From NCBI GenBank assembly GCA_017304945.1, contig JAFKLG010000092.1:1-46191 (forward strand): a stretch of 46,191 nt of DNA. The letters are read 5' to 3'. This document shows positions 16,680 through 24,917 of the stretch, in pieces. The notes below the pieces were generated by a model, which saw only the letters and a list, made by a program, of their open reading frames with translations, did not search any database and was not told the DNA's origin. The number at the start of each line of letters is the position of its first letter. Position 1 is the stretch's first letter. Source of the stretch: Rhodospirillales bacterium. Lineage in GTDB: Bacteria > Pseudomonadota > Alphaproteobacteria > Acetobacterales > Acetobacteraceae. The position numbers and the translations under genes are program-made.

Positions 16680-17912
16680 TCAGCGATTCCCGCTCGGCAC
16701 CTTGTTGAACGGGACGCTCTTGTCCACCCGGATGTCCCCCGGCAGGCCCAGCACGCGTTCGGCGATGATGTTGCGTAGGATCTCGTCCGAACCGCCGGCG
16801 ATGCGCGAACTGGGGGAGGACAGCAGGGCTGCCTGGAACATGCCGTAGGCCTCGACCAGGTCCTCGTCCATCACGATCCCGGCCTCGCCCATCAGGTCGA
16901 TGCCATAGCTCGCGATGTCCTGCAGCTTGGACGCGTTCACCAGCTTGTGGATGGAGTTCTCCGGCCCCGGTGTCTCGCCGCGGGACAGCGCGGTGATGGT
17001 GCGGAAGCGCGTGAACTTCAGGCCCTGGCTGCGGGCGTACCACTCGGCGATGCGCTCCCGCACCGCGCCGTTGCGGATCGCCGGCTGCCCGTCGAGCCTG
17101 ACGGTGCGGGCGAGTTCCACGAGATCGTCCACATCCGGCCGCTGCACGTCGCCGACCGCCAGCCGCTCGTTCATCAGCGTCGTCAGCGACACTTTCCAGC
17201 CCTGGCCGACCGCGCCCAGGCGCTGCGCGTCGGGAACCCGCACGTCGGTGAAGAACACCTCGTTGAAATGCCGCGCGCCGGACATCTGGTGGATCGGCCG
17301 GATCTCGATGCCGGGCGACTTCATGTCGAGGAAGAAGAACGTCAGGCCCTCGTGCTTCGGCACGTTCGGGTCGGTGCGCACGACGATGATGCCGAAATCG
17401 GACAGGTGCGCGCCGGAGGTCCAGATCTTCTGCCCGTTGATGACCCAGTCGTCGCCATCCCGCTCCGCGCGCGTGCGCAGCGCGGCGAGATCGGACCCGC
17501 CGGCTGGTTCCGAGAAGAGCTGGCACCACACCTCTTCGCCGCGCAGCGCCGGCTTCACGTAGCGATCGAGCTGCTCCGGCTTGGCATAGGCCATCATGGT
17601 CGGGATGCACATGCCGAGGCCGATCTCGTACAGCCCCTTCGGCACGACGTAGTTGTCCTCTTCCTGGTTGTAGATCACCTGCATGATCGGCGACGCCTCC
17701 CGACCGCCGAATTGCTTCGGCCAGGTGAGGCCGGCAAACCCGGCATCGGCCTTCTTCGCCTGCCATTCCTTGCAGCGCCGCACGCCCTCCGCATCGATGC
17801 CGCTCTGGCGCAGCACGGGGCGTGTGCCGGCCTTCGGCTGCGCGTTGGCCTGCAGGAACGCCCGCACCTCGGCGCGGAACGTGGCTTCCTCTGGGGTGTC
17901 GTTGAAGTCCAT
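16680..17912 (-). CDS. Acyl-CoA dehydrogenase, large-subunit type
   Basis: A 410-residue acyl-CoA dehydrogenase. Visible features are the N-terminal helical domain (FNDTPEEATFRAEVRAFL), the middle beta domain with the FAD-contact segment CQLFSEPAGGSDLAALRT and WVINGQKIWTSGAH, and the C-terminal helix bundle with RIAGGSDEILRNIIAERVLG. It oxidises an acyl-CoA to the enoyl-CoA with FAD and passes electrons to ETF. The stop of the second dehydrogenase (17925) is 12 bases upstream, so the two are co-translated neighbours. Such adjacent unequal pairs usually form alpha2beta2 heterotetramers in steroid, terpenoid or other ring-compound side-chain breakdown. GGGAGA precedes the start. Confidence 0.94.
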   Translation of the reverse strand: MDFNDTPEEATFRAEVRAFLQANAQPKAGTRPVLRQSGIDAEGVRRCKEWQAKKADAGFAGLTWPKQFGGREASPIMQVIYNQEEDNYVVPKGLYEIGLGMCIPTMMAYAKPEQLDRYVKPALRGEEVWCQLFSEPAGGSDLAALRTRAERDGDDWVINGQKIWTSGAHLSDFGIIVVRTDPNVPKHEGLTFFFLDMKSPGIEIRPIHQMSGARHFNEVFFTDVRVPDAQRLGAVGQGWKVSLTTLMNERLAVGDVQRPDVDDLVELARTVRLDGQPAIRNGAVRERIAEWYARSQGLKFTRFRTITALSRGETPGPENSIHKLVNASKLQDIASYGIDLMGEAGIVMDEDLVEAYGMFQAALLSSPSSRIAGGSDEILRNIIAERVLGLPGDIRVDKSVPFNKVPSGNR

Positions 17913-17924
17913 GGACGGTCTCCC

Positions 17925-19031
17925 TCAGGCGGCGTTGCGGGTTTCGATCAGGGAAACGAGCCGATCCTTCCAGAATGGCGCACCGCCCAGGGTCGTACCG
18001 AGGTGCTTCGCACGGCGGTAGAACAGGTGGCAGTCGACCTGCCAGGTGAAGCCGATGCCACCGTGCGTCTGGATGTTCTCCTTGGACGCGAGATGGTAGG
18101 CCTCCGTCGCCGAGACCCGCACCGTCGCCGCGGCAAGCGGCAGCTCCGAGGCATCGGCCGCCAAGGCCCAGGCCCCGTAATAGGCATTCGACCGCGCGAG
18201 CTCGAGCGCGACATAGACGTCCGCCAGCTTGTGCTTGATCGCCTGGAAGGAGCCGATCGGCCGTCCGAACGCGTAGCGCTCCTGCGCATAGGCGCGCGCC
18301 ATCTGCAGGCATGCGTCGGACCCGCCCACCTGCTCGAAGGCGATCAGCACCGCGGCACGGTCGAGCAGTCGTTGCACCTGATCCCATCCGCCGGCCGCGC
18401 CCAGCTTCTCCGCCGCCGTGCCGTCCAGGTCCAGGCGCGCATGATTGTGCGTCGAATCGATCGTCTTCAAGTCACTCCGCGCGACGCCCGCGAGCGGCGT
18501 CAGGTAGAGTGCGATCTGGCCCGCCTCGTCACGCGCGACGACGATCGCGATGTCGGCGATGCCGCCATCGGTCACCGGGTATTTCACGCCGCTCAGACGC
18601 CCGCCCACGGCGCGCGCGCAGATCGTGCGCGGATCCGGATTGCCGGTGCCCTCGGACAGCGCGAAGCAGCCGATCACCGACCCCTCGGCGATGCGCGGCA
18701 GCCATTCGCGCTTCTGCGCCTCCGACCCGGCGAGCAGGATCGCCTCGGCCGCAAGATAGGCGGTGGACGCGAACGGAACCGGCGCCACCGCGCGGCCGAT
18801 CTCCTCGGCCAGCACGCACAGGCCTTCGTAGCCGAGACCCGCGCCGCCGTAGTCCTCAGGGATCGCCGCGCCGATCCAGCCCATCTCCGCCATCGCGCGC
18901 CACAGCTCCGCGCTGTAGCGTTCCTGCTCGTCGAGGGCGCGGCGCGCCACGGCGGGCGTGGCCTGCTCCGACAGGAACCGCCGCGCCTCGTCGCGCAACT
19001 GCTTCAGGTCGTCCGAAAAGTCGAAGTTCAT
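17925..19031 (-). CDS. Acyl-CoA dehydrogenase, small-subunit type with Gln at usual catalytic Glu
   Basis: A 368-residue acyl-CoA dehydrogenase relative. The N-terminus (FDFSDDLKQLRDEARRFL), the PEDYGGAGLGYEGL segment and ERYAFGRPIGSFQAIKHKLAD are standard. In the motif HGGIGFTW-x, where many family members have Glu as the catalytic base, this protein has Gln (about residue 331, HGGIGFTWQVD). The middle domain is shorter than in the partner. Together these points suggest a non-catalytic or specialised partner in a heteromeric complex with the 410-residue protein just downstream. It lies 57 bases after the SDR gene on the same strand, forming a three-gene operon SDR-acad-acad. Confidence 0.92.
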   Translation of the reverse strand: MNFDFSDDLKQLRDEARRFLSEQATPAVARRALDEQERYSAELWRAMAEMGWIGAAIPEDYGGAGLGYEGLCVLAEEIGRAVAPVPFASTAYLAAEAILLAGSEAQKREWLPRIAEGSVIGCFALSEGTGNPDPRTICARAVGGRLSGVKYPVTDGGIADIAIVVARDEAGQIALYLTPLAGVARSDLKTIDSTHNHARLDLDGTAAEKLGAAGGWDQVQRLLDRAAVLIAFEQVGGSDACLQMARAYAQERYAFGRPIGSFQAIKHKLADVYVALELARSNAYYGAWALAADASELPLAAATVRVSATEAYHLASKENIQTHGGIGFTWQVDCHLFYRRAKHLGTTLGGAPFWKDRLVSLIETRNAA

Positions 19032-19088
19032 CGGCGCTTCCCCATTGGTCTCACATGCGGCCGGCGGATCGGCCGGCCCTTCGTGACG

Positions 19089-19892
19089 TCAGGCGTTGTT
19101 GCCCGGCAAACCGCGCGGAAACAGGTTGGCGGCAAGCAGCCCGCCATCCACGTCCAGCGTCGTGCCGGTGACGTAGCGTGCCATGTCGGAGCTGAGGAAC
19201 AGCGCCGCCTTGCCGATGTCGTCGGTCTCGCCGCGGGTGCGCATCGGGATCAGGCTGTTGGCGTAGGCATCCACCCGTTGTGGCGTGTTGTAGAGCCGCG
19301 GGGTGACGATATGCCCCGGCGCGATCGCGTTGACGCGGATGCGTTGCGGCGCCCATTCCACGGCCATGGTCTGCACCAGGCTGATCAGCCCGGCCTTCGC
19401 CGCGCCATAGGCGCCGCGCATCGGGCTCGCGCGCTGGCCGTCCACGGAGGCGATCCCGACGATGCTGCCGCCATGGCCGGCCTTGATCATCGTCGCGGCG
19501 GTTTCACGCGCAACCAGGAAGAAGTAGCGCAGGTTCAGGGCGAGCTGCTGGTCCCAGACGGCGGGCGTCGTGTCGAGCAGGGACCCCCAGGCCGCCGCGC
19601 CGACGATCGACACCATGGCATCGAGACCACCCAGCTTGTCCGCGGCCTCGGCGACGATACGGGGGATTTGCGCATCGTCGAGCACGTCGCCCACGATCGG
19701 CACGCCACGCGTGCCCAGGCCCTCGACGAGCTGCGCGACGCGCTCCGCGCGATCCGCGGCGAGGTCCACCAGCGCCACGTCCGCCCCGGCCCGCGCGAGG
19801 AGGCGCGCCGAGCTCTCGCCCATGCCTTGGCCGCCGCCGATGATCAGGGCCTTCTTGCCGGCCAGCCCAAAGAATGATGCCTCGCCATCCAT
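19089..19892 (-). CDS. Short-chain dehydrogenase/reductase (SDR)
   Basis: A 267-residue classical SDR. The coenzyme loop is LIIGGGQGMGESSARLL, acidic V-D-L-A-A-D after strand 2 suggests NAD(H) preference, and the catalytic residues are Ser in GIASVDGQ and Tyr/Lys in YGAAKAG. The end, TGTTLDVDGGLLAAN, is typical. The frame is open to 19994, but the ATG at 19892 follows AGGGGAGGA and starts just ahead of the Rossmann strand, so it is preferred. It is the first gene of the minus-strand operon with the two acyl-CoA dehydrogenases and is divergent from the amidohydrolase. Likely role: oxidation of a hydroxyl group on a CoA-linked or cyclic intermediate. Confidence 0.93.
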   Translation of the reverse strand: MDGEASFFGLAGKKALIIGGGQGMGESSARLLARAGADVALVDLAADRAERVAQLVEGLGTRGVPIVGDVLDDAQIPRIVAEAADKLGGLDAMVSIVGAAAWGSLLDTTPAVWDQQLALNLRYFFLVARETAATMIKAGHGGSIVGIASVDGQRASPMRGAYGAAKAGLISLVQTMAVEWAPQRIRVNAIAPGHIVTPRLYNTPQRVDAYANSLIPMRTRGETDDIGKAALFLSSDMARYVTGTTLDVDGGLLAANLFPRGLPGNNA

Positions 19893-19954
19893 GCCGCGCC
19901 GTTCCTCCCCTTTGCCGACAATGATTGCCAGCCGCTTCTTCCTGAGCGTAGCGT

Positions 19955-19983
19955 GACCTACCGATAAGTAGAAGGGCCCGCAA
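19955..19983 (-). promoter_or_regulatory. SDR-operon promoter with CTAC-N6-GTAG operator (site A)
   Basis: On the minus strand TTGCGG (19983-19978), 17 bases, then TAGGTC (19960-19955) form a sigma70-like promoter. The dyad CTACCGATAAGTAG occupies 19958-19971, overlapping the -10 by three bases. The same arrangement recurs at 33930-33958. It could also affect the divergent amidohydrolase, which starts 35 bases away. Confidence 0.5.
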
Positions 19984-20005
19984 GCTGGCCCCACGGAGGA
20001 TGTCC

Positions 20006-21214
20006 ATGAGCGAAGTGGCGATCAATGCCCCGAATCTCTGGCGGCTCGAGACCCCCGGCCATGCCGGGTGGCAACGCTCCGCCCGCGTCGGCGATCCACA
20101 GAAGTATTTCATGGTCTCGACGGACAGCCATGCGAACGAGCCGCCGGATCTGTGGGTGAAGCGGATCGAGCCCAAGTATCGCGAGCGCGTGCCCCGCATC
20201 ATCGTCGACGAGAAGGGCGTGCAGTGGCGCTACTGCGAGGGGTACCGCCCCGACCGCGTGCGGGTGATGAGCTTCGAGGGCGAGGACTGGCTGCGCAGCC
20301 AGTCGGGCGCCGATCCGGCGCAGCGGGTGAAGGACAACCAGGCGGACGGGATCGACGTCGAGATCATCTTCCCGAACAAGGGGCTGGCGATGTGGGCCAC
20401 GCCCGACCCCACCTTCTCCCTGGCGCAATGCCGGGTGTGGAATGACTGGGCCTGGGAGCAGTTCGGCCCCTATCCGCAGTCGATGCTGCCGGTGGCGGCG
20501 ATCGCGCCGGGCGATCTCGAGGGCACGCTCGCGGAGATCGAGCGCTGTGCGAAGATCGGTTTCCGCGCGCTGACGCTGCCGTGCAAGCCGATCTGGGGCG
20601 CGCACGACGTGGACCACGTGAACTACAACCTGCCGCATTTCGACCCGATGTGGGCTCTGATCGAGGAGTGCGACCTGCCGATCACCTTCCACGTCTCGAC
20701 CGGTCGCGATCCGCGCGCGTCACGTGGCAATGGCGGCGCGGTGATCAACTACGTCACCCATTCGCTGTCGCCCACCATCGAGCCGGTGGCCAATCTCTGC
20801 GCCTCCGGTGTGCTGGAGCGGTTCCGCAAGCTGCGCTTCGCCACGATCGAGGCCGGCATCGGCTGGGTTCCCTGGCTGCTCGATGCGATGGACGAGGCGT
20901 ATCGCAAGCACCACATGTGGGTGCGCCCCAAGCTGCAGGGCCTGCCGTCGGACTATTACCGCGCGCATGGGCTCGCGACGTTCCAGGAGGATCCGTCCGG
21001 CCTGTATCTCGCTGAACGCTATGGCCTGGTCGACAACTTCATGTGGGCGAACGACTACCCGCACCATGAGGGGACGTGGCCGCATTCGGCCGAGGCGATC
21101 GAGCGCACCATGCCGATGCTGGACGACACGCAACGCGCGAAGGTGCTGGGGCTGAACGCGGCGCGGTTCTTCGGGCTGGACGTTCCCGCGCATCAGCGAC
21201 TGGCCGCGTCGTAG
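20006..21214 (+). CDS. Amidohydrolase family 2 metal-dependent hydrolase
   Basis: A 402-residue TIM-barrel protein of the amidohydrolase-2 type. The first strand reads VSTDSHANEP, a D-x-H variant of the metal site; a conserved FHVST His lies mid-protein; and the last metal-Asp segment is WANDYPHHEGTWPHS. The family includes decarboxylases and hydrolases of aromatic or cyclic acids, often found in lipid or terpenoid breakdown clusters. The second ATG (20006) is five bases after GGAGGA, while the first (20002-level ATG at 20000) overlaps that site, so 20006 is preferred. It is divergent from the SDR operon and shares the operator region. Confidence 0.88.
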   Translation: MSEVAINAPNLWRLETPGHAGWQRSARVGDPQKYFMVSTDSHANEPPDLWVKRIEPKYRERVPRIIVDEKGVQWRYCEGYRPDRVRVMSFEGEDWLRSQSGADPAQRVKDNQADGIDVEIIFPNKGLAMWATPDPTFSLAQCRVWNDWAWEQFGPYPQSMLPVAAIAPGDLEGTLAEIERCAKIGFRALTLPCKPIWGAHDVDHVNYNLPHFDPMWALIEECDLPITFHVSTGRDPRASRGNGGAVINYVTHSLSPTIEPVANLCASGVLERFRKLRFATIEAGIGWVPWLLDAMDEAYRKHHMWVRPKLQGLPSDYYRAHGLATFQEDPSGLYLAERYGLVDNFMWANDYPHHEGTWPHSAEAIERTMPMLDDTQRAKVLGLNAARFFGLDVPAHQRLAAS

Positions 21215-21349
21215 CCGAGCCGGCGGCGACGGGGCAAATCGCGGTCGAGGACGAACCGAACGCATCGTGCGAACGTTTGGCCAGGACGGTTTGCCTGCGC
21301 CCGTGCGGGCATCGCAGGACGACTGGCCAACGTCGCGAAGGATGTCGCC

Positions 21350-21910
21350 TTGAGCTGGACGCGGATCACCGACCCGGAAGCTGCCGAAACGCTTCTGCCT
21401 GCCTGGCTCGGGCGCCGAATGATCGGCTTGCATGGTCGCTTCGGCCTGCTGCTGACCACCGGCGACGTGTTGCGGATCACCAGCATCACCGCCGTTCATC
21501 ACGCCTCCGATGGGGTGATCCTGCTGGACGTGTTGCTGGACAGTCCTGGCGTCCCGGAAGGCATCGACCTGGCCTGGCGCCCGAAGCAGTTCCTGGGGGC
21601 GCCCGTGCCCGGCGCGACGCTGGCGACCGTGAACCTGGCGCAGGTGGTCACCGCGGTGGAGTTCCTGGCGAGCGTGCCGGTCTCCGGTTCCGTGGACGAG
21701 GTGGCTCCGAACGCGGATGAGGTCGTCACCGAACTGGCGCGTGTGGCCGAGGCGGTGGCGCATGGGGAGGCGCCACCCGACGCCGCACCGGAGCGGGTCG
21801 GCGGAGCCTTGGCCTCGCCCGGCGCGGCGGGTCCGCCGATCGACGTCGTTGCGCTGAGCGAGGTCACGGTCGCGGAGCCGCAGCGCAAACGCAAGAAGCG
21901 GCGGAGCTAG
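21350..21910 (+). CDS. Hypothetical protein with basic C-terminal tail
   Basis: A 186-residue protein of unknown function. It appears to start at TTG (21350), about 8 bases after AAGGA. The first ~125 residues look like a small mixed alpha/beta domain (GLLLTTGDVLRITSITAVHH); the rest is Ala/Pro-rich, ending in the basic tail RKRKKRRS. No motif is recognised. It stands alone between the amidohydrolase (135 bases upstream) and the thiolase (141 bases downstream). Codon use matches the neighbours, supporting a real gene; the start is uncertain. Confidence 0.6.
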   Translation: MSWTRITDPEAAETLLPAWLGRRMIGLHGRFGLLLTTGDVLRITSITAVHHASDGVILLDVLLDSPGVPEGIDLAWRPKQFLGAPVPGATLATVNLAQVVTAVEFLASVPVSGSVDEVAPNADEVVTELARVAEAVAHGEAPPDAAPERVGGALASPGAAGPPIDVVALSEVTVAEPQRKRKKRRS

Positions 21911-22008
21911 TCGGCGGCGCTCGTCCGCACGCGCACCACCGCGGGCGTGCCGATATCCATGGCACACGCCTCCCCCGGTCTTTGCTCTTGGCAATTCCGC
22001 TGGACCTG

Positions 22009-22022
22009 ATACTCGTCAGTAG
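22009..22022. promoter_or_regulatory. Operator-like dyad upstream of thiolase (site C)
   Basis: ATACTCGTCAGTAG matches site B (CTACTGGTGAGTAG) at 11 of 14 positions and lies 30 bases upstream of the thiolase start. A clear -35 box is not visible at the spacing seen in sites A and B. Confidence 0.35.
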
Positions 22023-22051
22023 CAGCGCCGGCTGCGCAGGGGAAGGAACGG

Positions 22052-23236
22052 ATGACGGACAGGACCCTTCGAGGGAAGGTCGCCATCGTCGGCATCGGCG
22101 AGACGACCTATTACAAGCACGGGCAATCGCCCGACAGCGAGTTCAAGCTGGCCCTGCAGGCGGTGGTGAAGGCCTGCGAGGATGCCGGGATCAGCCCGCA
22201 TGACGTGGACGGCTTTGCCTCCTACGGCAACGACCGTTCGGATGCGCCGCGCCTCGCCTCGGCCTTGGGCACGAAGGACTTCCGCTTCTCCAACATGTTC
22301 TGGGGCGGGGGTGGCGGCGGGGTGTGCGGCGCGGTCGGCAACGCCGCGGCAGCCGTCGCGACCGGCATGGCGGATTGCGTGGTCGCGTTCCGCTCCCTCG
22401 CCCAGGGGCAGTACGCGCGTTACGGCCGGAGCCAGGCCGCATCGGCGGTGATGGGCGACGATGCCTTCCTCGCACCCTATGGCCTGATGTCGCCGGCGCA
22501 GCGCTTCGCGATGAAGGTGACGCGCTTCATGCACGACCATGGCATCCGGCAGGAGGCGCTGCGTGCCATCTCGCTCGCCTGCTATCATCACGCGCAGAAC
22601 AATCCGAATGCGGTGATGAAGGGCCGGCCGTTGGACGCCGCCAAGTACGATGCGTCGCGCTGGATCATCGAGCCGTTCTTCCACCTGTATGATTGCTGCC
22701 AGGAGAATGACGGCGCGGCGGCGGTGATCGTGGTTCCGGCGGAGCGCGCGAAAGACTTCAAGGGCAAGCCGGTCTACCTGCTGGCCTGTGGCCAGGGCAG
22801 CGACCATCGCAGCGCGGCGCCGGTGCACAACATGCCGAACTACCCGAGCTCGCACTTCAACCAGTTGGCGCCGCGCATGTACGAGATGGCGAAGCTGGGA
22901 CCGTCCGACATGGGCATCGTGCAGTGCTACGAGAACTTCACCGGCGGCGTGCTGATGAGCCTGGTGGAGCATGGGCTGGTGAAGCCCGAGCAGGCGAACG
23001 AGGTGCTGGTGCCGGAGAACCTGTATGTCGAGAGCGGCAAGATGCCGCTGAACACCAGCGGTGGAAACCTGGCCGAGTGCTACATGCACGGGCTCGAGCT
23101 GGTGATCGAGGCGGTGCGCCAGATCCGCGGTTCGGCGATCAACCAGGTGAAGCGCAGCGATGCGGCGATCGTCATTGGCGGACCGATGGTCACGCCGGTG
23201 AGTTCCTTGATTCTGGGATCGGAGGCCACGCTGTGA
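22052..23236 (+). CDS. Thiolase-fold acetyl-CoA acetyltransferase / SCP2-like (Ltp2-type) protein
   Basis: A 394-residue thiolase-superfamily protein. It opens with VAIVGIGETTYYKHGQSPDS, and a Cys at about residue 92 (GGGVCGAVGNAAAAV) sits where thiolases hold the nucleophile. NTSGGNLAECYMHG near residue 340 replaces the usual G-G-x-x-x-G-H-P loop. This combination is typical of lipid-transfer-protein thiolases and of the Ltp2 aldolases that work with a DUF35 partner in steroid side-chain removal. GGGAAGGAA precedes the ATG. The DUF35 gene overlaps its stop by 4 bases, so the pair is translationally coupled. Thiolase versus retro-aldolase activity cannot be decided here. Confidence 0.9.
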   Translation: MTDRTLRGKVAIVGIGETTYYKHGQSPDSEFKLALQAVVKACEDAGISPHDVDGFASYGNDRSDAPRLASALGTKDFRFSNMFWGGGGGGVCGAVGNAAAAVATGMADCVVAFRSLAQGQYARYGRSQAASAVMGDDAFLAPYGLMSPAQRFAMKVTRFMHDHGIRQEALRAISLACYHHAQNNPNAVMKGRPLDAAKYDASRWIIEPFFHLYDCCQENDGAAAVIVVPAERAKDFKGKPVYLLACGQGSDHRSAAPVHNMPNYPSSHFNQLAPRMYEMAKLGPSDMGIVQCYENFTGGVLMSLVEHGLVKPEQANEVLVPENLYVESGKMPLNTSGGNLAECYMHGLELVIEAVRQIRGSAINQVKRSDAAIVIGGPMVTPVSSLILGSEATL

Positions 23237-23667
23237 GCGAGACCTATCTGCCGCATGGGTTACCTACGCCATCCACCGCGCCGGACGGACTGGCCGAACC
23301 GTATTGGCAGGGCACCCGCGAGGGCAAGCTGCGCATCCAGAAATGCAAGGGCTGTGGCGCCTGGCAGTGGGGGCCGGAGTGGATCTGCCACCGCTGCCAC
23401 AGCTTCGACCTGGGCTGGGAGGAGATCCGCGGCCGCGGCCGCATCTACTCCTACCAGAAGCCGCATCACCCGGTGCATACGGCGCTGAGCGATCGGGGCC
23501 CGTATGTGATCGTGCTGGTCGAGCTGCCCGAGTACGGGAACGTCCGCATGGTCGGCAACCTGCTGGGGGATGCGCGCCAGGCGGTGCCGATCGGGGCGCC
23601 GGTGGAAGCGGTGTTCGAGCCGCATGACGGGTACACGCTGGTGCAGTGGCGGCTGGTCAGCACCTGA
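23233..23667 (+). CDS. DUF35 zinc-ribbon/OB-fold protein, thiolase partner
   Basis: A 144-residue protein with a GTG start overlapping the thiolase stop. The N-terminal helix has the usual P-Y-W-Q-G-T-R-E-G-K-L segment, the rubredoxin-like zinc ribbon is C-x2-C (CKGCG) plus C-x2-C (CHRC) near residues 37-57, and the C-terminal OB fold includes GRGRIYSYQK and YVIVLVELPE. DUF35 proteins bind thiolase-fold enzymes and control acyl-CoA access. Gene order and overlap support a complex with the preceding protein. Confidence 0.92.
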   Translation: MSETYLPHGLPTPSTAPDGLAEPYWQGTREGKLRIQKCKGCGAWQWGPEWICHRCHSFDLGWEEIRGRGRIYSYQKPHHPVHTALSDRGPYVIVLVELPEYGNVRMVGNLLGDARQAVPIGAPVEAVFEPHDGYTLVQWRLVST

Positions 23668-23770
23668 ACGCAGCCCGTCGTCGGGACGTCCGGGCCGCCG
23701 TCAGGCCGCACCGTGGCCGGGCTCGCCCGGGCCTCTCGCGACGGCTCGCCGCCCGACCTTATCGTCAATC

Positions 23771-23825
23771 TCGTGGTAGGTCGCCTCGCCGCGGTGCGGG
23801 ATCACCGGCTTCGTGGTAGGTTGCC
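23771..23825 (+). repeat. Pair of 15-bp direct repeats upstream of methyltransferase
   Basis: TCGTGGTAGGTCGCC at 23771-23785 recurs with one change (TCGTGGTAGGTTGCC) at 23811-23825, exactly 40 bases apart and 74 bases before the methyltransferase start. The rest of the 231-base gap (23668-23898) shows no gene. The spacing of about four helical turns suits paired regulator binding. Confidence 0.4.
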
Positions 23826-23898
23826 CGCGCTCGTCCTCACGTGTCACCCGATCGCTGCCCGAGGTGGCATGGCAGGGGAAGGGAAGCGGGAGGGAACC

Positions 23899-24711
23899 AT
23901 GGGCCAGGCCGACGCCGCCTTCACCGGATCGATCCCGGAGATTTATGACCGCTGCATGGGCGCGACGATGTTCGCGCCGTACGGCCTCGACCTGGCGCGG
24001 CGTCTGCGCACGCTGCGCGAGGGAAGGCTGCTCGAACTCGCGGCCGGGACGGGCATTGCGACCGCCGCCCTCGCCGCGGCGCTGCCCGAGTCCGTGCAGA
24101 TCGTGGCGACCGATCTGAACCAGCCCATGCTCGACTACGCCGAGTCGAAGCATGCGCTCGGCCGGGTGCGATGGCAGCAGGCCGACGCGCTCTCGCTGCC
24201 GTTCGATCCGGACACGTTCGCGGCGGTCGTCTGCCAGTTCGGGGTCATGTTCTTCGCCGACCGCGTGGCCGGGCTGCGACAGGCGCACCGCGTGCTCGTG
24301 CCCGGCGGGCGGCTCGTGTTCAGCGTGTGGGATCGGCTGTCCGCCAATCCGCTGATGGGCGCCGTCGTCGCCGGGCTGGCAGCGCGCCACCCCTCCCATC
24401 CATCCTGGTTCCTCGAGCGCACACCCTGTGGCTACCACGACCCGGAGCAGATCCGCGCCGACGTGAGCGCGGCTGGGTTCGTGGACGTGTCGATCGAGAC
24501 GGTCGCCCTCTCCGGACGGGTCGAGGCCGCCCGTGACCTGGCGACGGGGCTGTGTCAGGGCTCGCCCATGCGCGGGGAGATCGAGGCGGTCGAGCCTGGG
24601 GGCCTGCAGGCGGCAACGGAAGCCGCGGCGGCGGAGGTTGCGCGTCGGTTCGGGCCGGGTCCGTTCGAGGCGCCGCTCCAGGCCCTGGTGGTGGAGGCGC
24701 GGCGCGGATGA
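23899..24711 (+). CDS. Class I SAM-dependent methyltransferase
   Basis: A 270-residue methyltransferase. Motif I is LLELAAGTGIATAAL, the acidic end of strand 2 is IVATDLN, motif II is WQQADALSLPFDPDTF, and VLVPGGRLVFSVWD is motif III. This pattern is that of the UbiE/Methyltransf_11 group. The ATG at 23899 is used because GGGAGGGA lies just upstream and conservation begins there; an upstream in-frame start at 23713 would add a low-complexity extension. Substrate is unknown. It is followed by rpmJ after 80 bases. Confidence 0.85.
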   Translation: MGQADAAFTGSIPEIYDRCMGATMFAPYGLDLARRLRTLREGRLLELAAGTGIATAALAAALPESVQIVATDLNQPMLDYAESKHALGRVRWQQADALSLPFDPDTFAAVVCQFGVMFFADRVAGLRQAHRVLVPGGRLVFSVWDRLSANPLMGAVVAGLAARHPSHPSWFLERTPCGYHDPEQIRADVSAAGFVDVSIETVALSGRVEAARDLATGLCQGSPMRGEIEAVEPGGLQAATEAAAAEVARRFGPGPFEAPLQALVVEARRG

Positions 24712-24721
24712 GTGGTTCGCC

Positions 24722-24750
24722 TTGACTCACGGGCGGCCTCCGCCTATCCA
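24722..24750 (+). promoter_or_regulatory. Candidate rpmJ promoter
   Basis: TTGACT (24722-24727), a 17-base spacer, then TATCCA (24745-24750) form a good sigma70-like promoter 41 bases upstream of the rpmJ start. An AT-rich stretch (GTTTTTCTTC) follows. Confidence 0.55.
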
Positions 24751-24791
24751 CCGCCCCTCGTTTTTCTTCGATCAGCAGAAGCGCTTGTGAC

Positions 24792-24917
24792 ATGAGAGTT
24801 CGGAACAGCCTGAAGTCGGCCAAGGTGCGCGACAAGAATTGCCGCGTGGTGCGCCGTCGCGGGCGCGTCTACGTGATCAACAAGAAGAACCCCCGGATGA
24901 AGGCCCGCCAGGGCTGA
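24792..24917 (+). CDS. rpmJ: 50S ribosomal protein L36
   Basis: A 41-residue ribosomal protein read directly from the sequence: it starts [17 protein letters not shown], continues [16 protein letters not shown], and ends PRMKARQG. This is the longer L36 form usual in alphaproteobacteria; it has one Cys and lacks the C-C-C-H zinc site of the shorter form. Its last 41 bases overlap, tail to tail, the 3' end of the MFS gene on the other strand. It probably has its own promoter (24722-24750). L36 helps fold domain V of 23S rRNA. Confidence 0.97.
   Translation: MRVRNSLKSAKVRDKNCRVVRRRGRVYVINKKNPRMKARQG

Noticed and set aside
16947..19877. 976-residue open frame on the plus strand
   Set aside because: It lies opposite three well-recognised genes (two acyl-CoA dehydrogenases and an SDR) and its His/Arg/Asp-rich composition is that of an antisense high-GC frame.
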